Source of the DNA: Pelagibacterium nitratireducens
GTDB lineage: Bacteria; Pseudomonadota; Alphaproteobacteria; Rhizobiales; Devosiaceae
Length of the DNA stretch: 64,000 nt
NCBI RefSeq assembly: GCF_037044555.1
Contig: NZ_CP146275.1
Coordinates: forward strand, 1,654,501-1,718,500
Reading direction: 5' to 3'
The notes beneath the pieces are model-generated. The model did no database searches. It saw only the letters and a list, made by a program, of their open reading frames with translations, and was not told the origin of the DNA. Every line of letters begins with the position of its first letter. Position 1 is the first letter of the stretch. The position numbers were made by a program, and so were the translations under genes. Of this stretch, positions 40,999 through 51,596 are shown piece by piece.

Positions 40999-41312
40999 TG
41001 GCTGCCAAGATCAAAAAAGGTGACAAGGTCATCGTGCTGACTGGCAAGGACAAGGGCAAGACCGGCCAGGTGCTTCAGGTCATGCCGACCGATACCAAGG
41101 CACTGGTTTCCGGCATCAATCTGGTGCGTCGTCACCAGAAGCAGACCCAGAGCCAGGATGCGGGCATCATCACCAAGGAAGCCCCCATTCACCTGAGCAA
41201 TATCGCTCTGGTCGATGCCAAGGACAACAAGCCGACCCGCGTCGGCTTCAAGATCGAAGACGGCGTCAAAAAGCGCGTCGCAAAGCGTTCTGGAGAAGTG
41301 ATCGATGGCTGA
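40998..41312 (+). CDS. rplX: 50S ribosomal protein L24
   Basis: L24 is an assembly initiator with a KOW domain ([20 protein letters not shown] at residues 6-25). The 104 residues are normal in length. It overlaps rplE by 8 bases. Confidence 0.98.
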   Translation: MAAKIKKGDKVIVLTGKDKGKTGQVLQVMPTDTKALVSGINLVRRHQKQTQSQDAGIITKEAPIHLSNIALVDAKDNKPTRVGFKIEDGVKKRVAKRSGEVIDG

Positions 41313-41859
41313 GACATACCTTCCGCGCCTGCGCACACATTATGAAGATGTGGTGCGTGCCGGTCTCACCGAGACCTTCAACTACGTCAACCCGATGCAG
41401 GTTCCCAAGCTTGAGAAGGTCGTTCTCAACATGGGTGTCGGCGAAGCGGTTGCCGACTCCAAGAAGGTGAAGGCTGCCCTGGCCGATCTCGAAAAGATCG
41501 CCGGCCAGAAGCCCGTCGTCACCTATGCGCGCAAGTCGATCGCCGGCTTCAAGGTCCGCGAAGGCATGCCGCTCGGCGTCAAGGTCACGCTGCGTCGTGC
41601 CCAGATGTATGAATTCATCGACCGCCTGGTCAACGTCGCGTTGCCGCGCGTTCGTGACTTTCGCGGCCTGAACCCCAAGAGCTTCGATGGCCGCGGCAAT
41701 TACGCCATGGGCATCAAGGAACATATCGTGTTCCCCGAGATCAACTATGACCAGATCGACCAGGTCTGGGGCATGGACGTGATCGTCTGCACCACGGCAA
41801 AGACCGACGAAGAAGCGCGCGCGCTTCTCAAGGCTTTCAATTTCCCGTTCCGCCAGTAA
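41305..41859 (+). CDS. rplE: 50S ribosomal protein L5
   Basis: L5 binds 5S rRNA in the central protuberance. The 184 residues include [21 protein letters not shown] and [21 protein letters not shown]. Its start lies within the end of rplX. Confidence 0.98.
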   Translation: MAETYLPRLRTHYEDVVRAGLTETFNYVNPMQVPKLEKVVLNMGVGEAVADSKKVKAALADLEKIAGQKPVVTYARKSIAGFKVREGMPLGVKVTLRRAQMYEFIDRLVNVALPRVRDFRGLNPKSFDGRGNYAMGIKEHIVFPEINYDQIDQVWGMDVIVCTTAKTDEEARALLKAFNFPFRQ

Positions 41860-41895
41860 GCGGATAACTGGAAAAGAGACGAAAGAGAGACTTAG

Positions 41896-42201
41896 ATGGC
41901 TAAGACTAGCTCCATCGAGAAAAACAAGCGCCGCGCCAAGCTCGCCAAGCAGTATGCACCCAAGCGGGCTGCGCTCAAGGCCAAGGCAAAGGACGCGTCG
42001 CTCAGCTTTGAAGAGCGTTTCGCTGCCCAGCTCAAGCTGGCCGAGCTGCCTCGCAATGCATCCCCGGTTCGCATTCGCAACCGCTGTGAGGTTTCGGGTC
42101 GTCCGCGCGGCTACTATCGCAAGCTCAAGCTGAGCCGTATCGCGCTCCGCGAGCTTGGCTCGATGGGCATGATCCCTGGTTTGGTCAAGTCGAGCTGGTA
42201 A
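41896..42201 (+). CDS. rpsN: 30S ribosomal protein S14, zinc-free type
   Basis: S14 sits in the 30S head. The 101 residues are the long C-minus form: only one Cys ([16 protein letters not shown]) and no paired CxxC motifs, so no zinc site. This is the usual type in alphaproteobacteria. Confidence 0.98.
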   Translation: MAKTSSIEKNKRRAKLAKQYAPKRAALKAKAKDASLSFEERFAAQLKLAELPRNASPVRIRNRCEVSGRPRGYYRKLKLSRIALRELGSMGMIPGLVKSSW

Positions 42202-42214
42202 GGAAAGAACGAAG

Positions 42215-42613
42215 ATGACTCTTACAGATCCTCTCGGCGATATGCTGACTCGCATCCGCAACGCGCAGATGCGCCGTCGCGATGTCGTCCGTACGCCCGC
42301 TTCGAGCCTTCGTGCTCATGTGCTCGACGTTCTCAAGGCCGAGGGCTACATTCGTGGCTATTCGGAAGAGACCAACGAAAACGGCCTTCCCGAATTCGCC
42401 ATCGAGCTGAAGTACTCGGAAAGTGAACCGGTTATCCGGGAAATTCAGCGCGTGTCGAAGCCCGGTCGCCGGGTTTATGCCTCGGTCAAGAATATTCCGG
42501 TTGTTGGCAATGGTCTTGGTGTTTCGATCCTGTCCACCCCCAAGGGCGTGATGGCCGATCACAAGGCACGTGCCGAAAACGTTGGCGGTGAGGTCCTCTG
42601 CCGCGTCTTCTAA
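42215..42613 (+). CDS. rpsH: 30S ribosomal protein S8
   Basis: S8 is a primary 16S rRNA binder and in E. coli represses the spc operon. The 132 residues begin [14 protein letters not shown] and end with the [20 protein letters not shown] motif. Confidence 0.98.
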   Translation: MTLTDPLGDMLTRIRNAQMRRRDVVRTPASSLRAHVLDVLKAEGYIRGYSEETNENGLPEFAIELKYSESEPVIREIQRVSKPGRRVYASVKNIPVVGNGLGVSILSTPKGVMADHKARAENVGGEVLCRVF

Positions 42614-42734
42614 GACGTGTTTCATGCCGGTGGTTTCAGCCGACCGGCGTGGTGCACATACGTTTGGAGTTTCCGTGTGATCGGAAGCGGGCAGGGTGAA
42701 AGCCTGCCTTCACACAACGAAAAGGCAATTTAAT

Positions 42735-43268
42735 ATGTCGCGTATTGGCAAAAAGCCGGTAGCACCGGTCAGCGGCGTGACGGTCACAGTGGACGGCCAG
42801 AAGGTCACCGCAAAGGGCTCCAAGGGTGAGCTTTCTGTGGTGCTCGTTGATCTGGTCAAGCCCGAGATGACCGATGACGGCGTCGTTGTCACCCCTGTCA
42901 ACGACAGCCGTGAGGCCCGTTCGGCCTGGGGTCTGTCCCGCTCGCTCGTGCAGAACATCGTGACCGGCGTCTCGACTGGCTTTGAGCGCAAGCTCGCCAT
43001 CACGGGCGTCGGCTATCGTGCCCAGATGCAGGGCTCGGACCTCAAGCTGTCCCTCGGCTTTTCCCATGAAGTGATCTTCAAGGCGCCCGACGGGATTTCG
43101 CTTGCAGCGCCCACCCAGACGGAAATCGTCGTCACGGGTATCGACAAGCAGCAGGTCGGACAGGTCGCGTCCGACATTCGTGAGTTTCGTCCGCCGGAGC
43201 CCTACAAGGGCAAGGGCGTGCGCTATGCGGATGAGCACATCTACCGCAAAGAAGGCAAGAAGAAGTAA
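42735..43268 (+). CDS. rplF: 50S ribosomal protein L6
   Basis: L6 lies near the sarcin-ricin loop. The conserved start SRIGKKPV fixes the ATG at 42735; the frame is open 39 bases upstream. The 177 residues end with [17 protein letters not shown] 121-base gap separates it from rpsH. Confidence 0.98.
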   Translation: MSRIGKKPVAPVSGVTVTVDGQKVTAKGSKGELSVVLVDLVKPEMTDDGVVVTPVNDSREARSAWGLSRSLVQNIVTGVSTGFERKLAITGVGYRAQMQGSDLKLSLGFSHEVIFKAPDGISLAAPTQTEIVVTGIDKQQVGQVASDIREFRPPEPYKGKGVRYADEHIYRKEGKKK

Positions 43269-43280
43269 GGATTGGTCGAG

Positions 43281-43634
43281 ATGGCTAAGCTTTCTGGTAT
43301 CGAACGGCGCAAGGCGCGTGTTCGTCGGGCTCTCAAGGCCCGTGCCAACGGTCGTCCGCGCTTGTCGGTCTTCCGTTCGGAAAAGAATATCTACGCACAG
43401 ATCATCGACGATGCGAATGGCGTGACGCTGGCGTCCGCTTCTTCGCTCGAAAAGGATCTCAAGATCAAGAACGGCGCCAATCAGGCCGCAGCCTCTGAAG
43501 TTGGCAAGGCACTTGCTGTCCGCGCCACCAAGGCTGGTGTTTCGAACGTTGTGTTCGATCGCGGGTCGTATCTGTTCCATGGCCGCGTCAAGGCGCTGGC
43601 CGATGCCGCCCGCGAGGGCGGGCTGAGCTTTTAA
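43281..43634 (+). CDS. rplR: 50S ribosomal protein L18
   Basis: L18 binds 5S rRNA with L5. The ATG at 43281 gives 117 residues; a TTG nine bases earlier is in frame but lacks family support. [20 protein letters not shown] and [18 protein letters not shown] are recognisable. Confidence 0.97.
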   Translation: MAKLSGIERRKARVRRALKARANGRPRLSVFRSEKNIYAQIIDDANGVTLASASSLEKDLKIKNGANQAAASEVGKALAVRATKAGVSNVVFDRGSYLFHGRVKALADAAREGGLSF

Positions 43635-43681
43635 GCGAACGCTCCTTACAAGATAAAAGAGAAAAAAGACTGGTAGGAACG

Positions 43682-44212
43682 ATGAGAGACACTCAAGAAC
43701 GCGATAGCGAATTCGTCGATCGCCTGGTGCATATCAACCGTGTTGCCAAGGTGGTAAAGGGCGGTCGTCGCTTTGGTTTTGCTGCCCTCGTGGTGGTTGG
43801 TGATCAGAAGGGCCGTGTCGGTTTCGGTCATGGCAAGGCGCGTGAAGTGCCTGAAGCCATCCGCAAGGCAACAGAGCAGGCCAAGCGTCAGATGATCCGC
43901 GTGCCGCTGCGCGAAGCGCGTACGCTGCACCATGATGTGCAGGGTCGTCACGGCGCCGGCAAGGTGATCCTGCGTGCGGCTCCGGCCGGTACCGGTATCA
44001 TCGCGGGTGGCCCGATGCGCGCCGTTTTCGAAACCCTTGGTATCAACGATATCGTTGCCAAGAGCCAGGGTTCGGCAAATCCCTACAACATGGTTCGCGC
44101 CACGTTCGACGCGCTCAAGAACGTTGACAGCCCCCGTTCGGTGGCGGCCCGTCGCGGTCTCAAGGTTTCCGAGTTGCAGGCACGTCGCGGCGAAGCCGCC
44201 GTCGAGGCTTGA
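43682..44212 (+). CDS. rpsE: 30S ribosomal protein S5
   Basis: S5 is needed for decoding accuracy and mRNA unwinding at the entry. The 176 residues carry [20 protein letters not shown] and the C-terminal [16 protein letters not shown] segment. Confidence 0.98.
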   Translation: MRDTQERDSEFVDRLVHINRVAKVVKGGRRFGFAALVVVGDQKGRVGFGHGKAREVPEAIRKATEQAKRQMIRVPLREARTLHHDVQGRHGAGKVILRAAPAGTGIIAGGPMRAVFETLGINDIVAKSQGSANPYNMVRATFDALKNVDSPRSVAARRGLKVSELQARRGEAAVEA

Positions 44213-44235
44213 TAGAGCGCTCGAGGAGAGAAACA

Positions 44236-44424
44236 ATGGCTAAAAAGACCGTCATCGTCGAGCAGATCGGTTCGCCGATCCGTCGCAAGGAAGATCAGCG
44301 CGCGACACTTGTGGGCCTGGGCCTGAACAAGATGCATCGCCGCAGCGAGCTGGAAGACACGCCGTCGGTGCGCGGCATGATTTCCAAGGTCGCTCACCTC
44401 GTCCGCGTCGTGGACGAGCAGTAA
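44236..44424 (+). CDS. rpmD: 50S ribosomal protein L30
   Basis: The 62 residues start [20 protein letters not shown], followed by the LGLNKMHR motif. The ATG at 44236 follows GAGGAGAG; an upstream in-frame ATG at 44209 overlapping rpsE is not supported by family length. Confidence 0.97.
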   Translation: MAKKTVIVEQIGSPIRRKEDQRATLVGLGLNKMHRRSELEDTPSVRGMISKVAHLVRVVDEQ

Positions 44425-44439
44425 GAGGGATTTGGTATT

Positions 44440-44919
44440 ATGAAACTCAACGAGATCGCCGATAACGCCGGCGCCACCAAAGCCAGGGCACGCGTCGGTC
44501 GCGGCATCGGCTCTGGTCTTGGCAAGACCGGTGGTCGTGGCGTCAAGGGTCAGAAGTCCCGTTCGGGCGTTTCGATCAATGGCTTTGAAGGCGGGCAGAT
44601 GCCGCTTCACATGCGGATGCCCAAGCGCGGCTTCAACAATCCCTTCGCCAAGAAGTGGAATGCTGTTCGTCTCGACCGCATCCAGGCCTATATCGACAGC
44701 GGCAAGCTCGACGCCAAGGGCGTCGTGGATGCCGAAGCACTGGTCAAGGCCGGCGTCATTCGCCGCGCCAAAGACGGCGTTCGCCTGATCAACAGCGGTG
44801 AATTCAAGGCCAAGAAGGTTACCTTCAAGGTCAACCACGTTTCCGCTGGTGCCGCCGCTGCCATCGAAGCGGCCGGGGGCAAGGTCGAGTTGATCGGCAA
44901 GCCTGCCGACGCCGAATAG
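44440..44919 (+). CDS. rplO: 50S ribosomal protein L15
   Basis: L15 is a late assembly protein. The 159 residues have [22 protein letters not shown] and [18 protein letters not shown] 149-base structured gap separates it from secY. Confidence 0.98.
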   Translation: MKLNEIADNAGATKARARVGRGIGSGLGKTGGRGVKGQKSRSGVSINGFEGGQMPLHMRMPKRGFNNPFAKKWNAVRLDRIQAYIDSGKLDAKGVVDAEALVKAGVIRRAKDGVRLINSGEFKAKKVTFKVNHVSAGAAAAIEAAGGKVELIGKPADAE

Positions 44920-44934
44920 TCGTTACAATGTTTC

Positions 44935-45031
44935 GAGCGCGCCCTGGCAATCTTCCCGAATACGGGGATTGCATAAGGGCGCGCTCTGACTATATCAGAG
45001 CATTGTCTTTTCCGCGGGCCCATGTGGCCCG
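44935..45031 (+). promoter_or_regulatory. Overlapping hairpins in the rplO-secY gap
   Basis: Hairpin A pairs GAGCGCGCCCT (44935-44945) with AGGGCGCGCTC (44976-44986), with inner CAATC/GATTG and CCCG/CGGG pairs. Hairpin B pairs GCTCTGA with TCAGAGC (44983-45001) and shares four bases with A, so A and B cannot fully coexist. Hairpin C, CGGGCC/GGCCCG (45015-45031), is followed by TTCCTTT. The arrangement resembles an attenuator controlling secY. Confidence 0.55.
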
Positions 45032-45068
45032 TTCCTTTGCTCTATAAGCCACTTCAGAGGGAGCCGTT

Positions 45069-46403
45069 ATGGCGTCTGCAGCCGAGCAACTGGCCCGAAA
45101 CTTGAGTTTTTCGACCTTTTCGAAGGCCAAGGAACTCCAGAAGCGGATTTTCTTCACCCTTGGCGCGTTGCTGGTTTACCGACTCGGCACCTATATTCCG
45201 ATTCCAGGCATCGACCCTGATGCTTTCGCGTCGACGTTTCAGCAGGCTCAGGGCGGCATCTTCGGGCTGTTCAACATGTTCGCCGGTGGCGCCGTCGAGC
45301 GCCTTGCGATTTTTGCCCTCAACCTGATCCCCTACATTACCGCCTCCATCGTCATCCAGGTGATGTCGACGGCTTCTCCGCGCCTTGAGGCGCTCAAGAA
45401 GGAAGGCGAGAGCGGGCGGCGCAAGCTCAACCAGTACACCCGGTATCTCACGGTCATTTTCTGCGCCGTTCAGGCCTATGGCATCGCCGTGGGCCTCGAA
45501 GCCAGCGAAGGCGTCGTGGCGGATCCGGGCTGGTTCTTCCGTATTTCGACCGTCATCACGCTTGTTGGCGGCACCATGTTCCTGATGTGGCTGGGTGAAC
45601 AGATGACCGCGCGCGGTGTCGGCAACGGCATTTCGCTGATCATTTTTGCCGGTATCGTGGCCTCGTTGCCCGCGACCATTGCTCAGACGCTCGAACTGAG
45701 CCGCACCGGTGCGCTGCCGACCATTGCCGTCGTCGGTATTTTGGTTGGCGCCATTGTGGTGATCGGGATCATCGTGTTCTTTGAACGCGCCCAGCGCAGG
45801 CTTTTGATCCAGTATCCGAAGCGCCAGGTGGGCAACAAGATGTATCAGGGCGACACTTCGCACCTGCCACTCAAGCTCAATACGGCCGGTGTTATCCCGG
45901 TGATCTTCGCGTCCTCGCTGCTGCTGTTGCCGGCAACGATCGCGACGTTCTCTGCGCAGGGCGATGCTCCGCAATGGCTGCAGTACATCTCGGCGCTGCT
46001 CGGGCGGGGCCAGCCGCTCTACCTGGCGCTGTTTGCCGGGATGATCATCTTCTTTGCGTTCTTTTACACCTCGATCGTTTTCAATCCGACCGAGACGGCG
46101 GACAATCTCAAGCGCTCGGGCGGGTTCATTCCGGGCATTCGTCCGGGCGAAAGAACGGCGCAGCATATCGATTACGTGCTGACACGCATTACCGTGGTCG
46201 GTGCGATCTATCTGACCATCGTGGCGCTGATCCCGGAGGTGTTCCTGAGCCAGCTCAACATCTCGGCCTTCTTGGGCGGTACCTCGCTGCTCATCATGGT
46301 TACGGTGACGCTGGATACGGTGAGCCAGATTCAAAGCCACCTGATCGCGCAGCAATATGAGGGCATGGTCAAGAAATCACGTCTAGGGGGACGGAAAAGA
46401 TGA
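45069..46403 (+). CDS. secY: Preprotein translocase subunit SecY
   Basis: SecY is the membrane channel of the Sec translocon, with SecE (17477) as partner. The 444 residues form ten transmembrane segments; the family motifs [33 protein letters not shown] and [18 protein letters not shown] are present. GAGGGAGC precedes the ATG. Its end overlaps adk by 4 bases. Confidence 0.98.
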   Translation: MASAAEQLARNLSFSTFSKAKELQKRIFFTLGALLVYRLGTYIPIPGIDPDAFASTFQQAQGGIFGLFNMFAGGAVERLAIFALNLIPYITASIVIQVMSTASPRLEALKKEGESGRRKLNQYTRYLTVIFCAVQAYGIAVGLEASEGVVADPGWFFRISTVITLVGGTMFLMWLGEQMTARGVGNGISLIIFAGIVASLPATIAQTLELSRTGALPTIAVVGILVGAIVVIGIIVFFERAQRRLLIQYPKRQVGNKMYQGDTSHLPLKLNTAGVIPVIFASSLLLLPATIATFSAQGDAPQWLQYISALLGRGQPLYLALFAGMIIFFAFFYTSIVFNPTETADNLKRSGGFIPGIRPGERTAQHIDYVLTRITVVGAIYLTIVALIPEVFLSQLNISAFLGGTSLLIMVTVTLDTVSQIQSHLIAQQYEGMVKKSRLGGRKR

Positions 46404-46966
46404 GACTGGTTCTTTTGGGTCCGCCGGGCGCGGGCAAGGGTACGCAGGCACAGATTCTGGTATCGACCTATTCCATTCCGCAGCTCTCGACGGGCGACAT
46501 GCTCCGGGCGGCCATTGCCGACAAGACTCCGCTGGGTCTGGAAGCCAAGGCGATTGTCGATCGCGGGGATCTGGTTTCCGACGATATCGTTTCCGGCATC
46601 ATTTCCGAGCGCATGGATCAGCCCGACTGCGAGAACGGGTTCATCCTCGATGGTTTCCCGCGCACCATTGCGCAGGCTGAGGCCTTGACCCATATGCTCG
46701 ACCGCAAGGGGGTTCACCTCGACGCGGTCGTTGAAATCACGGCCGATCCCGATGTGCTGGTCGAACGCATCATCAATCGGGCAAAGGAAAGCGGCGGCGC
46801 AAGGGCGGACGACAATGAAGAGGTGCTGCGCAAGCGTCTCGATGTCTACACCCAGCAAACAGCGCCTCTTGTGGCGTTCTATTCCGAGCAGGGTCTGCTC
46901 AAATCAGTGGATGGAATGGCACCGATCGAGGATGTAACAGCCGCGATCAAGTCAGCGATCAGCTGA
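46400..46966 (+). CDS. adk: Adenylate kinase, short form
   Basis: Adk interconverts ATP, ADP and AMP. The 188 residues have the P-loop [19 protein letters not shown] and [12 protein letters not shown]. The LID domain of long bacterial enzymes is reduced to a short loop (around [14 protein letters not shown]). It is translationally coupled to secY. Confidence 0.98.
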   Translation: MRLVLLGPPGAGKGTQAQILVSTYSIPQLSTGDMLRAAIADKTPLGLEAKAIVDRGDLVSDDIVSGIISERMDQPDCENGFILDGFPRTIAQAEALTHMLDRKGVHLDAVVEITADPDVLVERIINRAKESGGARADDNEEVLRKRLDVYTQQTAPLVAFYSEQGLLKSVDGMAPIEDVTAAIKSAIS

Positions 46967-46992
46967 CCGAAACGATTGGGCTTGCGGCGGTG

Positions 46993-47021
46993 TTGACTTT
47001 GATGCCGTGAGTCCTTAGAAC
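46993..47021 (+). promoter_or_regulatory. Candidate promoter of the alpha operon
   Basis: TTGACT and TAGAAC stand 17 bases apart in the 186-base gap between adk and rpsM, about 130 bases before rpsM. The leader also contains a small GGACG/CGTCC hairpin with a GTAA loop at 47115-47128. infA and rpmJ, found here in some bacteria, are absent. Confidence 0.45.
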
Positions 47022-47152
47022 CGCGCCCAGTCTCAGAAATTTCGAGGGCTGGATTCGGTTCCTTCCGTATAGAGAAGGGGGTCGGATGCCGGTCCCTTGT
47101 TGTTGAACGAAACGGGACGGTAACGTCCTCATATCAATTTAGGAGATCCGAC

Positions 47153-47521
47153 GTGGCTCGTATTGCTGGCGTCAATATCCCGACGAACAAGCGCGTGGTT
47201 ATCGCGTTGCAGTATATTCACGGGATTGGGCCGAAGATGGCCTCTGAAATCTGCGAAAAGGTGTCCATTCCGGCCGAGCGGCGCGTGAATGAGCTGACCG
47301 ACGCGGAAGTTATCCAGATTCGCGAAACCATCGACCGTGACTATCAGGTCGAGGGTGACCTTCGCCGTTCGGTTGCCATGAACATCAAGCGTTTGATGGA
47401 TCTGGGTAACTATCGCGGCCTGCGTCATCGTCGCGGTCTGCCGGTGCGCGGTCAGCGGACCCACACCAATGCCCGTACCCGCAAGGGCCCTGCAAAGGCC
47501 ATCGCGGGCAAGAAGAAATAA
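47153..47521 (+). CDS. rpsM: 30S ribosomal protein S13
   Basis: S13 contacts the P-site tRNA and the B1 bridges. The start is GTG at 47153 after TAGGAG. The 122 residues include [13 protein letters not shown] and the C-terminal [19 protein letters not shown]. Confidence 0.97.
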   Translation: MARIAGVNIPTNKRVVIALQYIHGIGPKMASEICEKVSIPAERRVNELTDAEVIQIRETIDRDYQVEGDLRRSVAMNIKRLMDLGNYRGLRHRRGLPVRGQRTHTNARTRKGPAKAIAGKKK

Positions 47522-47641
47522 GAAAGCCGGGATGGAGCGGCAGGGACGGGCAGTAGTGTCCGGCCGGAACGTTCCGCTTCGGGTTTCTTGAGGTGTAGCC
47601 GCTGGAACCACGGCGGCGCTAGAGATCACTAGAGGAAGTAA

Positions 47642-48034
47642 ATGGCTAAAGCAGAAACTACGCGCGTTCGCCGCCGCGAGCGCAAGAATATCAGTGCTGG
47701 CGTTGCACATGTGAACGCCTCGTTCAACAACACGATGGTCACCATCACCGACGTTCAGGGCAATACGATCTCCTGGTCCTCCGCCGGTACGATGGGTTTC
47801 AAGGGTTCGCGCAAATCGACCCCTTACGCAGCCCAGATGGCTGCAGAAGACGCTGCCAAGAAGGCGCAGGAACACGGCATGAAGACCCTTGAGGTCGAAG
47901 TTCGTGGCCCGGGTTCAGGTCGTGAATCGGCACTGCGTGCCCTTCAGGCCGCCGGCTTCACTGTCACTTCCATCCGGGACGTTACATCCATTCCGCATAA
48001 TGGGTGTCGGCCGCGCAAGCGTCGTCGCGTCTGA
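47642..48034 (+). CDS. rpsK: 30S ribosomal protein S11
   Basis: S11 lies on the platform near the E site. The 130 residues contain [15 protein letters not shown] and end [18 protein letters not shown], the family signature. The 120-base gap from rpsM shows no gene. Confidence 0.98.
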   Translation: MAKAETTRVRRRERKNISAGVAHVNASFNNTMVTITDVQGNTISWSSAGTMGFKGSRKSTPYAAQMAAEDAAKKAQEHGMKTLEVEVRGPGSGRESALRALQAAGFTVTSIRDVTSIPHNGCRPRKRRRV

Positions 48035-48130
48035 TGTGAATGGACCTCGGCAGGGCCAGCCGGGGTTCTTTTACGGTTTGCGGCATGGCGGCCGGGCAGG
48101 GCCGCGATTTTAAAAAGGAAGTTGGACGTG

Positions 48131-49147
48131 ATGATCCAGAAAAACTGGCAGGAACTGATTAAGCCGACCAAGCTCGACGTCGTTCCGGGCAGCGATTCCG
48201 CGCGCGTCGCCTCCGTGGTCGCCGAACCGCTTGAACGCGGTTATGGCCTGACCCTGGGCAACACGCTGCGCCGGGTTCTGCTCTCGTCGCTGCAGGGTGC
48301 GGCAATCACCGCCATCCAGATCGATGGCGTATTGCATGAATTCTCGTCGATTCCCGGCGTGCGTGAGGACGTGACAGATCTCGTTCTCAACATCAAGGAA
48401 ATCGCCATCAAGATGGAAGACGAAGGGCCCAAGCGCCTTACGCTTTCCAAGCAGGGTCCGGGTGCCGTCATCGCTGGCGACATCAAGACCACCGGCGACA
48501 TCGAAGTGCTCAATCCTGACCTTGTCATCTGTCACCTTGATGACGGTGCCGAGATCAATATCGAGTTCACGGTCAATACCGGCAAGGGTTATGTTCCGGC
48601 CGACCGCAACAAGCCCGAAGATGCACCGATCGGTTACATTGCCGTCGATGCTCTGTTCTCGCCGGTCAAGCGCGTCAGCTACAAGGTCGAAAAGACCCGT
48701 GAGGGCCAGAACCTGGACTTTGACAAGCTGAGCATGCAGATCGAGACCAACGGCGCGATCAGCCCCGAAGACGCGCTGGCCTTTGCGGCCCGCATCGTTC
48801 AGGATCAGCTCTCGGTCTTCGTAAATTTCGAAGAGCCCACCAAGGAAAAGGCAGAGGATTCGACACCCGAACTCGCCTTCAACCCGGCGTTGCTCAAGAA
48901 GGTGGACGAACTCGAGTTGTCTGTGCGTTCGGCGAACTGCCTCAAGAACGACAACATCGTTTATATCGGCGATCTCATCCAGAAGACGGAAGCGGAAATG
49001 CTCCGCACGCCGAACTTCGGGCGCAAGTCGCTCAACGAGATCAAGGAAGTGTTGGCCCAGATGGGGCTCCATCTCGGGATGGACGTCAACAACTGGCCGC
49101 CCGAAAACATCGAAGACCTCGCCAAGCGTTACGAAGATCACTACTGA
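48131..49147 (+). CDS. rpoA: DNA-directed RNA polymerase subunit alpha
   Basis: The alpha subunit dimerises to start polymerase assembly and reads UP elements and activators through its C-terminal domain. The 338 residues start [12 protein letters not shown]; the ATG at 48131 follows AAGGAAG, with in-frame GTG and TTG codons just before it. The CTD contains [15 protein letters not shown] and [16 protein letters not shown]. Confidence 0.98.
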   Translation: MIQKNWQELIKPTKLDVVPGSDSARVASVVAEPLERGYGLTLGNTLRRVLLSSLQGAAITAIQIDGVLHEFSSIPGVREDVTDLVLNIKEIAIKMEDEGPKRLTLSKQGPGAVIAGDIKTTGDIEVLNPDLVICHLDDGAEINIEFTVNTGKGYVPADRNKPEDAPIGYIAVDALFSPVKRVSYKVEKTREGQNLDFDKLSMQIETNGAISPEDALAFAARIVQDQLSVFVNFEEPTKEKAEDSTPELAFNPALLKKVDELELSVRSANCLKNDNIVYIGDLIQKTEAEMLRTPNFGRKSLNEIKEVLAQMGLHLGMDVNNWPPENIEDLAKRYEDHY

Positions 49148-49181
49148 TCTTCCGCGGGCCAAAAGCTACTAGGAGAGTACC

Positions 49182-49610
49182 ATGCGCCACGGTAAAGCCG
49201 GCCGCAAACTGAACCGGACCTCTTCGCATCGCAAGGCGATGTTCAAGAACATGTCCGCAGCATTGATCAAGCACGAACAGATCGTGACGACCCTGCCCAA
49301 GGCGAAGGAGTTGCGTCCGATCGTCGAAAAGCTCATCACCCTTGGCAAGCGCGGCGATCTGCATGCCCGCCGCCAGGCCATCGCCCAGATCGGCGATGAG
49401 ACCATGGTCAAGAAGCTGTTCGATATTTTGGGCCCGCGTTACAAGGACCGCAATGGTGGCTACACCCGCGTCCTCAAGGCCGGCTTCCGTCACGGCGATA
49501 ATGCCCCGGTCGGCATCATCGAGTTCGTCGATCGCGACGTCGAGGCCCGGGGCAAGGATTCCGGCCCGACCGCCGACTTCACGCGTGATGAAGAGAGCGA
49601 AGCCGCGTAG
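49182..49610 (+). CDS. rplQ: 50S ribosomal protein L17
   Basis: L17 lies close to the tunnel exit. The 142 residues start [20 protein letters not shown]; the acidic tail after residue 120 is an alphaproteobacterial extension. It is the last gene of the alpha operon. Confidence 0.98.
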   Translation: MRHGKAGRKLNRTSSHRKAMFKNMSAALIKHEQIVTTLPKAKELRPIVEKLITLGKRGDLHARRQAIAQIGDETMVKKLFDILGPRYKDRNGGYTRVLKAGFRHGDNAPVGIIEFVDRDVEARGKDSGPTADFTRDEESEAA

Positions 49611-49635
49611 GCGGTTTCTGCCTGCTGTAGAATTG

Positions 49636-49670
49636 AAAAGGCGGCTTGTGAGTCGCCTTTTTTCGTTTTT
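49636..49670 (+). terminator. Intrinsic terminator of the alpha operon
   Basis: AAAAGGCGGCT (49636-49646) pairs with AGTCGCCTTTT (49651-49661, one G-T) around TGTG, and runs into TTCGTTTTT. The A-rich left arm means it can also act on the convergent minus-strand gene. Confidence 0.9.
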
Positions 49671-50226
49671 ACAGATCGGCTTGGCTTAGGCCCCATGCTG
49701 CATAGAGGACTTTGAGCTCCCTCGTGCTCCGGCAAAAGACACGCGGCAGCCCTGTTTGAATTGCGCTCTGACGGGTTCCCTCTGCCTTGTTGCGGGTCTT
49801 CCATAGCCAGGCAAGCATCTCCCATTTGACCGAGTCACGGTCCCCTTCGAGTCCGCCAGCCCGACGCCGCCGGGATAGGCTGCGGCGCAAATAGCGCAGG
49901 GTGCGCACGGCAAGATTTTCATCGAGCACGATGATGCCGGTGGCCCGCGCCACGCGCTGTGGCATCAGGACCGAATAGGAGCCGTCCATGATCCATGCCG
50001 GCTCGGCGATAGCAGCATCGTGCAGAGCCGCGAATTCGGCGTCGGGGCGCTGTTCCCAATCGGTGCCGGGTATGTGCCGCAGCCGGTCAAGGTGAATGGC
50101 AGCGACGCCGAGCCGCATTCCAAGCGCTTCAGTGAGTGTCGATTTTCCCGAGTTCGTCGGACCGAGCACCATGATCCGCGGCCCGAGTGCTTCGGGCCGC
50201 GGCAATTGGCCGTTGCCGGCGTCCAT
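49669..50226 (-). CDS. P-loop kinase-like protein (adenylate kinase/FlaR-like)
   Basis: This protein has 185 residues with Walker A GPTNSGKST near residue 21, then a segment HLDRLRHIPGTDWEQRPDAEF and WIMDGSYS, the order seen in small NTPases annotated as FlaR or topology-modulation-like kinases. The substrate is unknown. Its ATG at 50226 overlaps the stop of the decarboxylase (TGATG), so it is translated from the same message. The C-terminal half is Arg rich. Confidence 0.7.
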   Translation of the reverse strand: MDAGNGQLPRPEALGPRIMVLGPTNSGKSTLTEALGMRLGVAAIHLDRLRHIPGTDWEQRPDAEFAALHDAAIAEPAWIMDGSYSVLMPQRVARATGIIVLDENLAVRTLRYLRRSLSRRRRAGGLEGDRDSVKWEMLAWLWKTRNKAEGTRQSAIQTGLPRVFCRSTRELKVLYAAWGLSQADL

Positions 50227-51377
50227 CACACGAGAATGTCGTCGACCCAATAGAGGTCGCGACGGTCAAAGCCGTTGAACGGGGTGAGGGAGGCCTGCGT
50301 GTAGGCGCCCATCAGGCCGAACTCGATATAATCGTCCTCGGCGATGGCGGCCGGCAGGATGAAGGTCTGGGGCATGACGTCGTAGCTGTCGCAGGTTGGC
50401 CCGAAGATCTTGAAGTCCCAGCTCTCGCCGGTCAGCACCTTGTCGCCGCGCCACACGCGGATCGGTGGCATGAATTCAAGGATCATCGCTTCCATCAGCG
50501 AGCCATAGACGCCGTCGTTGAGATAGACCGACTGTTCGCCGCGCACGTGTTTGACGCGCAGCAGGAGCGATGTGCAGCCCGTGGACAGGCCGCGTCCGGG
50601 CTCGGCAATCAGTTCGGGCTTGTTCGAGCCGAACGTATCGGCGACAGCGTTGCGGATGGTCTCGAAATAGACGTCGAGGGGTGGCGCCGAATTGGTGATG
50701 TATGGGGCGGGAAAGCCGCCGCCGATATTGAGGCGCTTGAGCTCGATGCCCGAGGCCTGGGCGATGCGCCCTGCAGCGGCGATGTGGCGCTCATAGGCAT
50801 AGGCTTCCTCGCACTGGCTGCCGACGTGGAAGCACAGCGAGGTCGAATATCCCATGGCCTTGGCCAATGTGCAGATCGCGATGGCGCCTTCCTCCATAAC
50901 GCCGAACTTGGTGCCGAAATCATAGGATTTGAGCGCCTTGCCGGCCTTGAAGCGCACAGTCACCTCGACATCCTCGCTGGGCGGGATGACGGCGGCGAGC
51001 TGGTCGAGCTGGGCCACATGGTCGATGGTAAAGGAGCGAACGCCGAATTCGGAATAGGCGCGCTCGATCTCTCGACGCGACTTGATGGGATTGTTGTAGT
51101 GCATCCCGGCTTGAGGCGCGTATTTGCGGATCAGGGCCATCTCGGTGTTGGAGGCAACATCGTAGGCCTTGAGCCCCTCGCGATTCATGATCTCGAGGAT
51201 ATGGGGCGAAGGATTGGATTTGACTGCATAGGTCAACAGGCCATCAAAGCCCGCCTTGAAGGTATTTATTGCATCGACCAGAAGCCGTTCGGAAAACAGG
51301 AAACTCGGATAGTCGGGTTCCTCGGTGGCGATCAGTTCTGCGGTGTTCGCGTATGTGCGAGACGGCGCGTGGTCCAT
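50226..51377 (-). CDS. Ornithine/lysine decarboxylase, PLP fold type III
   Basis: This enzyme decarboxylates ornithine and probably lysine, giving putrescine or cadaverine for polyamine synthesis. The 383 residues hold the PLP lysine K53 in TYAVKSNPSP, the GGGFPAPY phosphate loop, EPGRGLS, and the active-site Cys C329 in GPTCDSYD from the neighbouring subunit. The ATG at 51377 with AAGG upstream is the best start; the frame is open to 51443. Substrate choice (Orn, Lys or both) cannot be fixed by eye. Confidence 0.93.
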   Translation of the reverse strand: MDHAPSRTYANTAELIATEEPDYPSFLFSERLLVDAINTFKAGFDGLLTYAVKSNPSPHILEIMNREGLKAYDVASNTEMALIRKYAPQAGMHYNNPIKSRREIERAYSEFGVRSFTIDHVAQLDQLAAVIPPSEDVEVTVRFKAGKALKSYDFGTKFGVMEEGAIAICTLAKAMGYSTSLCFHVGSQCEEAYAYERHIAAAGRIAQASGIELKRLNIGGGFPAPYITNSAPPLDVYFETIRNAVADTFGSNKPELIAEPGRGLSTGCTSLLLRVKHVRGEQSVYLNDGVYGSLMEAMILEFMPPIRVWRGDKVLTGESWDFKIFGPTCDSYDVMPQTFILPAAIAEDDYIEFGLMGAYTQASLTPFNGFDRRDLYWVDDILV

Positions 51378-51596
51378 TGACCTTGATACCTTGTACGGGG
51401 GTTGAAAGCGCGCGTGTATAGGGCTCATTGCCCCCCTCTGCAATGGCCAATTTCGCCTATAGAGACAGGTTGTGACGATTCTTTGTGCGGGGTCAAAATT
51501 GCCACGCTTTTGCCGCCAACCTTACGAGCTTGTCACTTGAAACCGGAGCCTTGGCGACTAACCTCTGACGCGCGTTGCAAGCTCCGGAGTCTCCCC

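Noticed and set aside
47568..47577. GGAACGTTCC palindrome in the rpsM-rpsK gap
   Set aside because: Ten bases of palindrome with no flanking support is weak, and no promoter or terminator could be attached to it.
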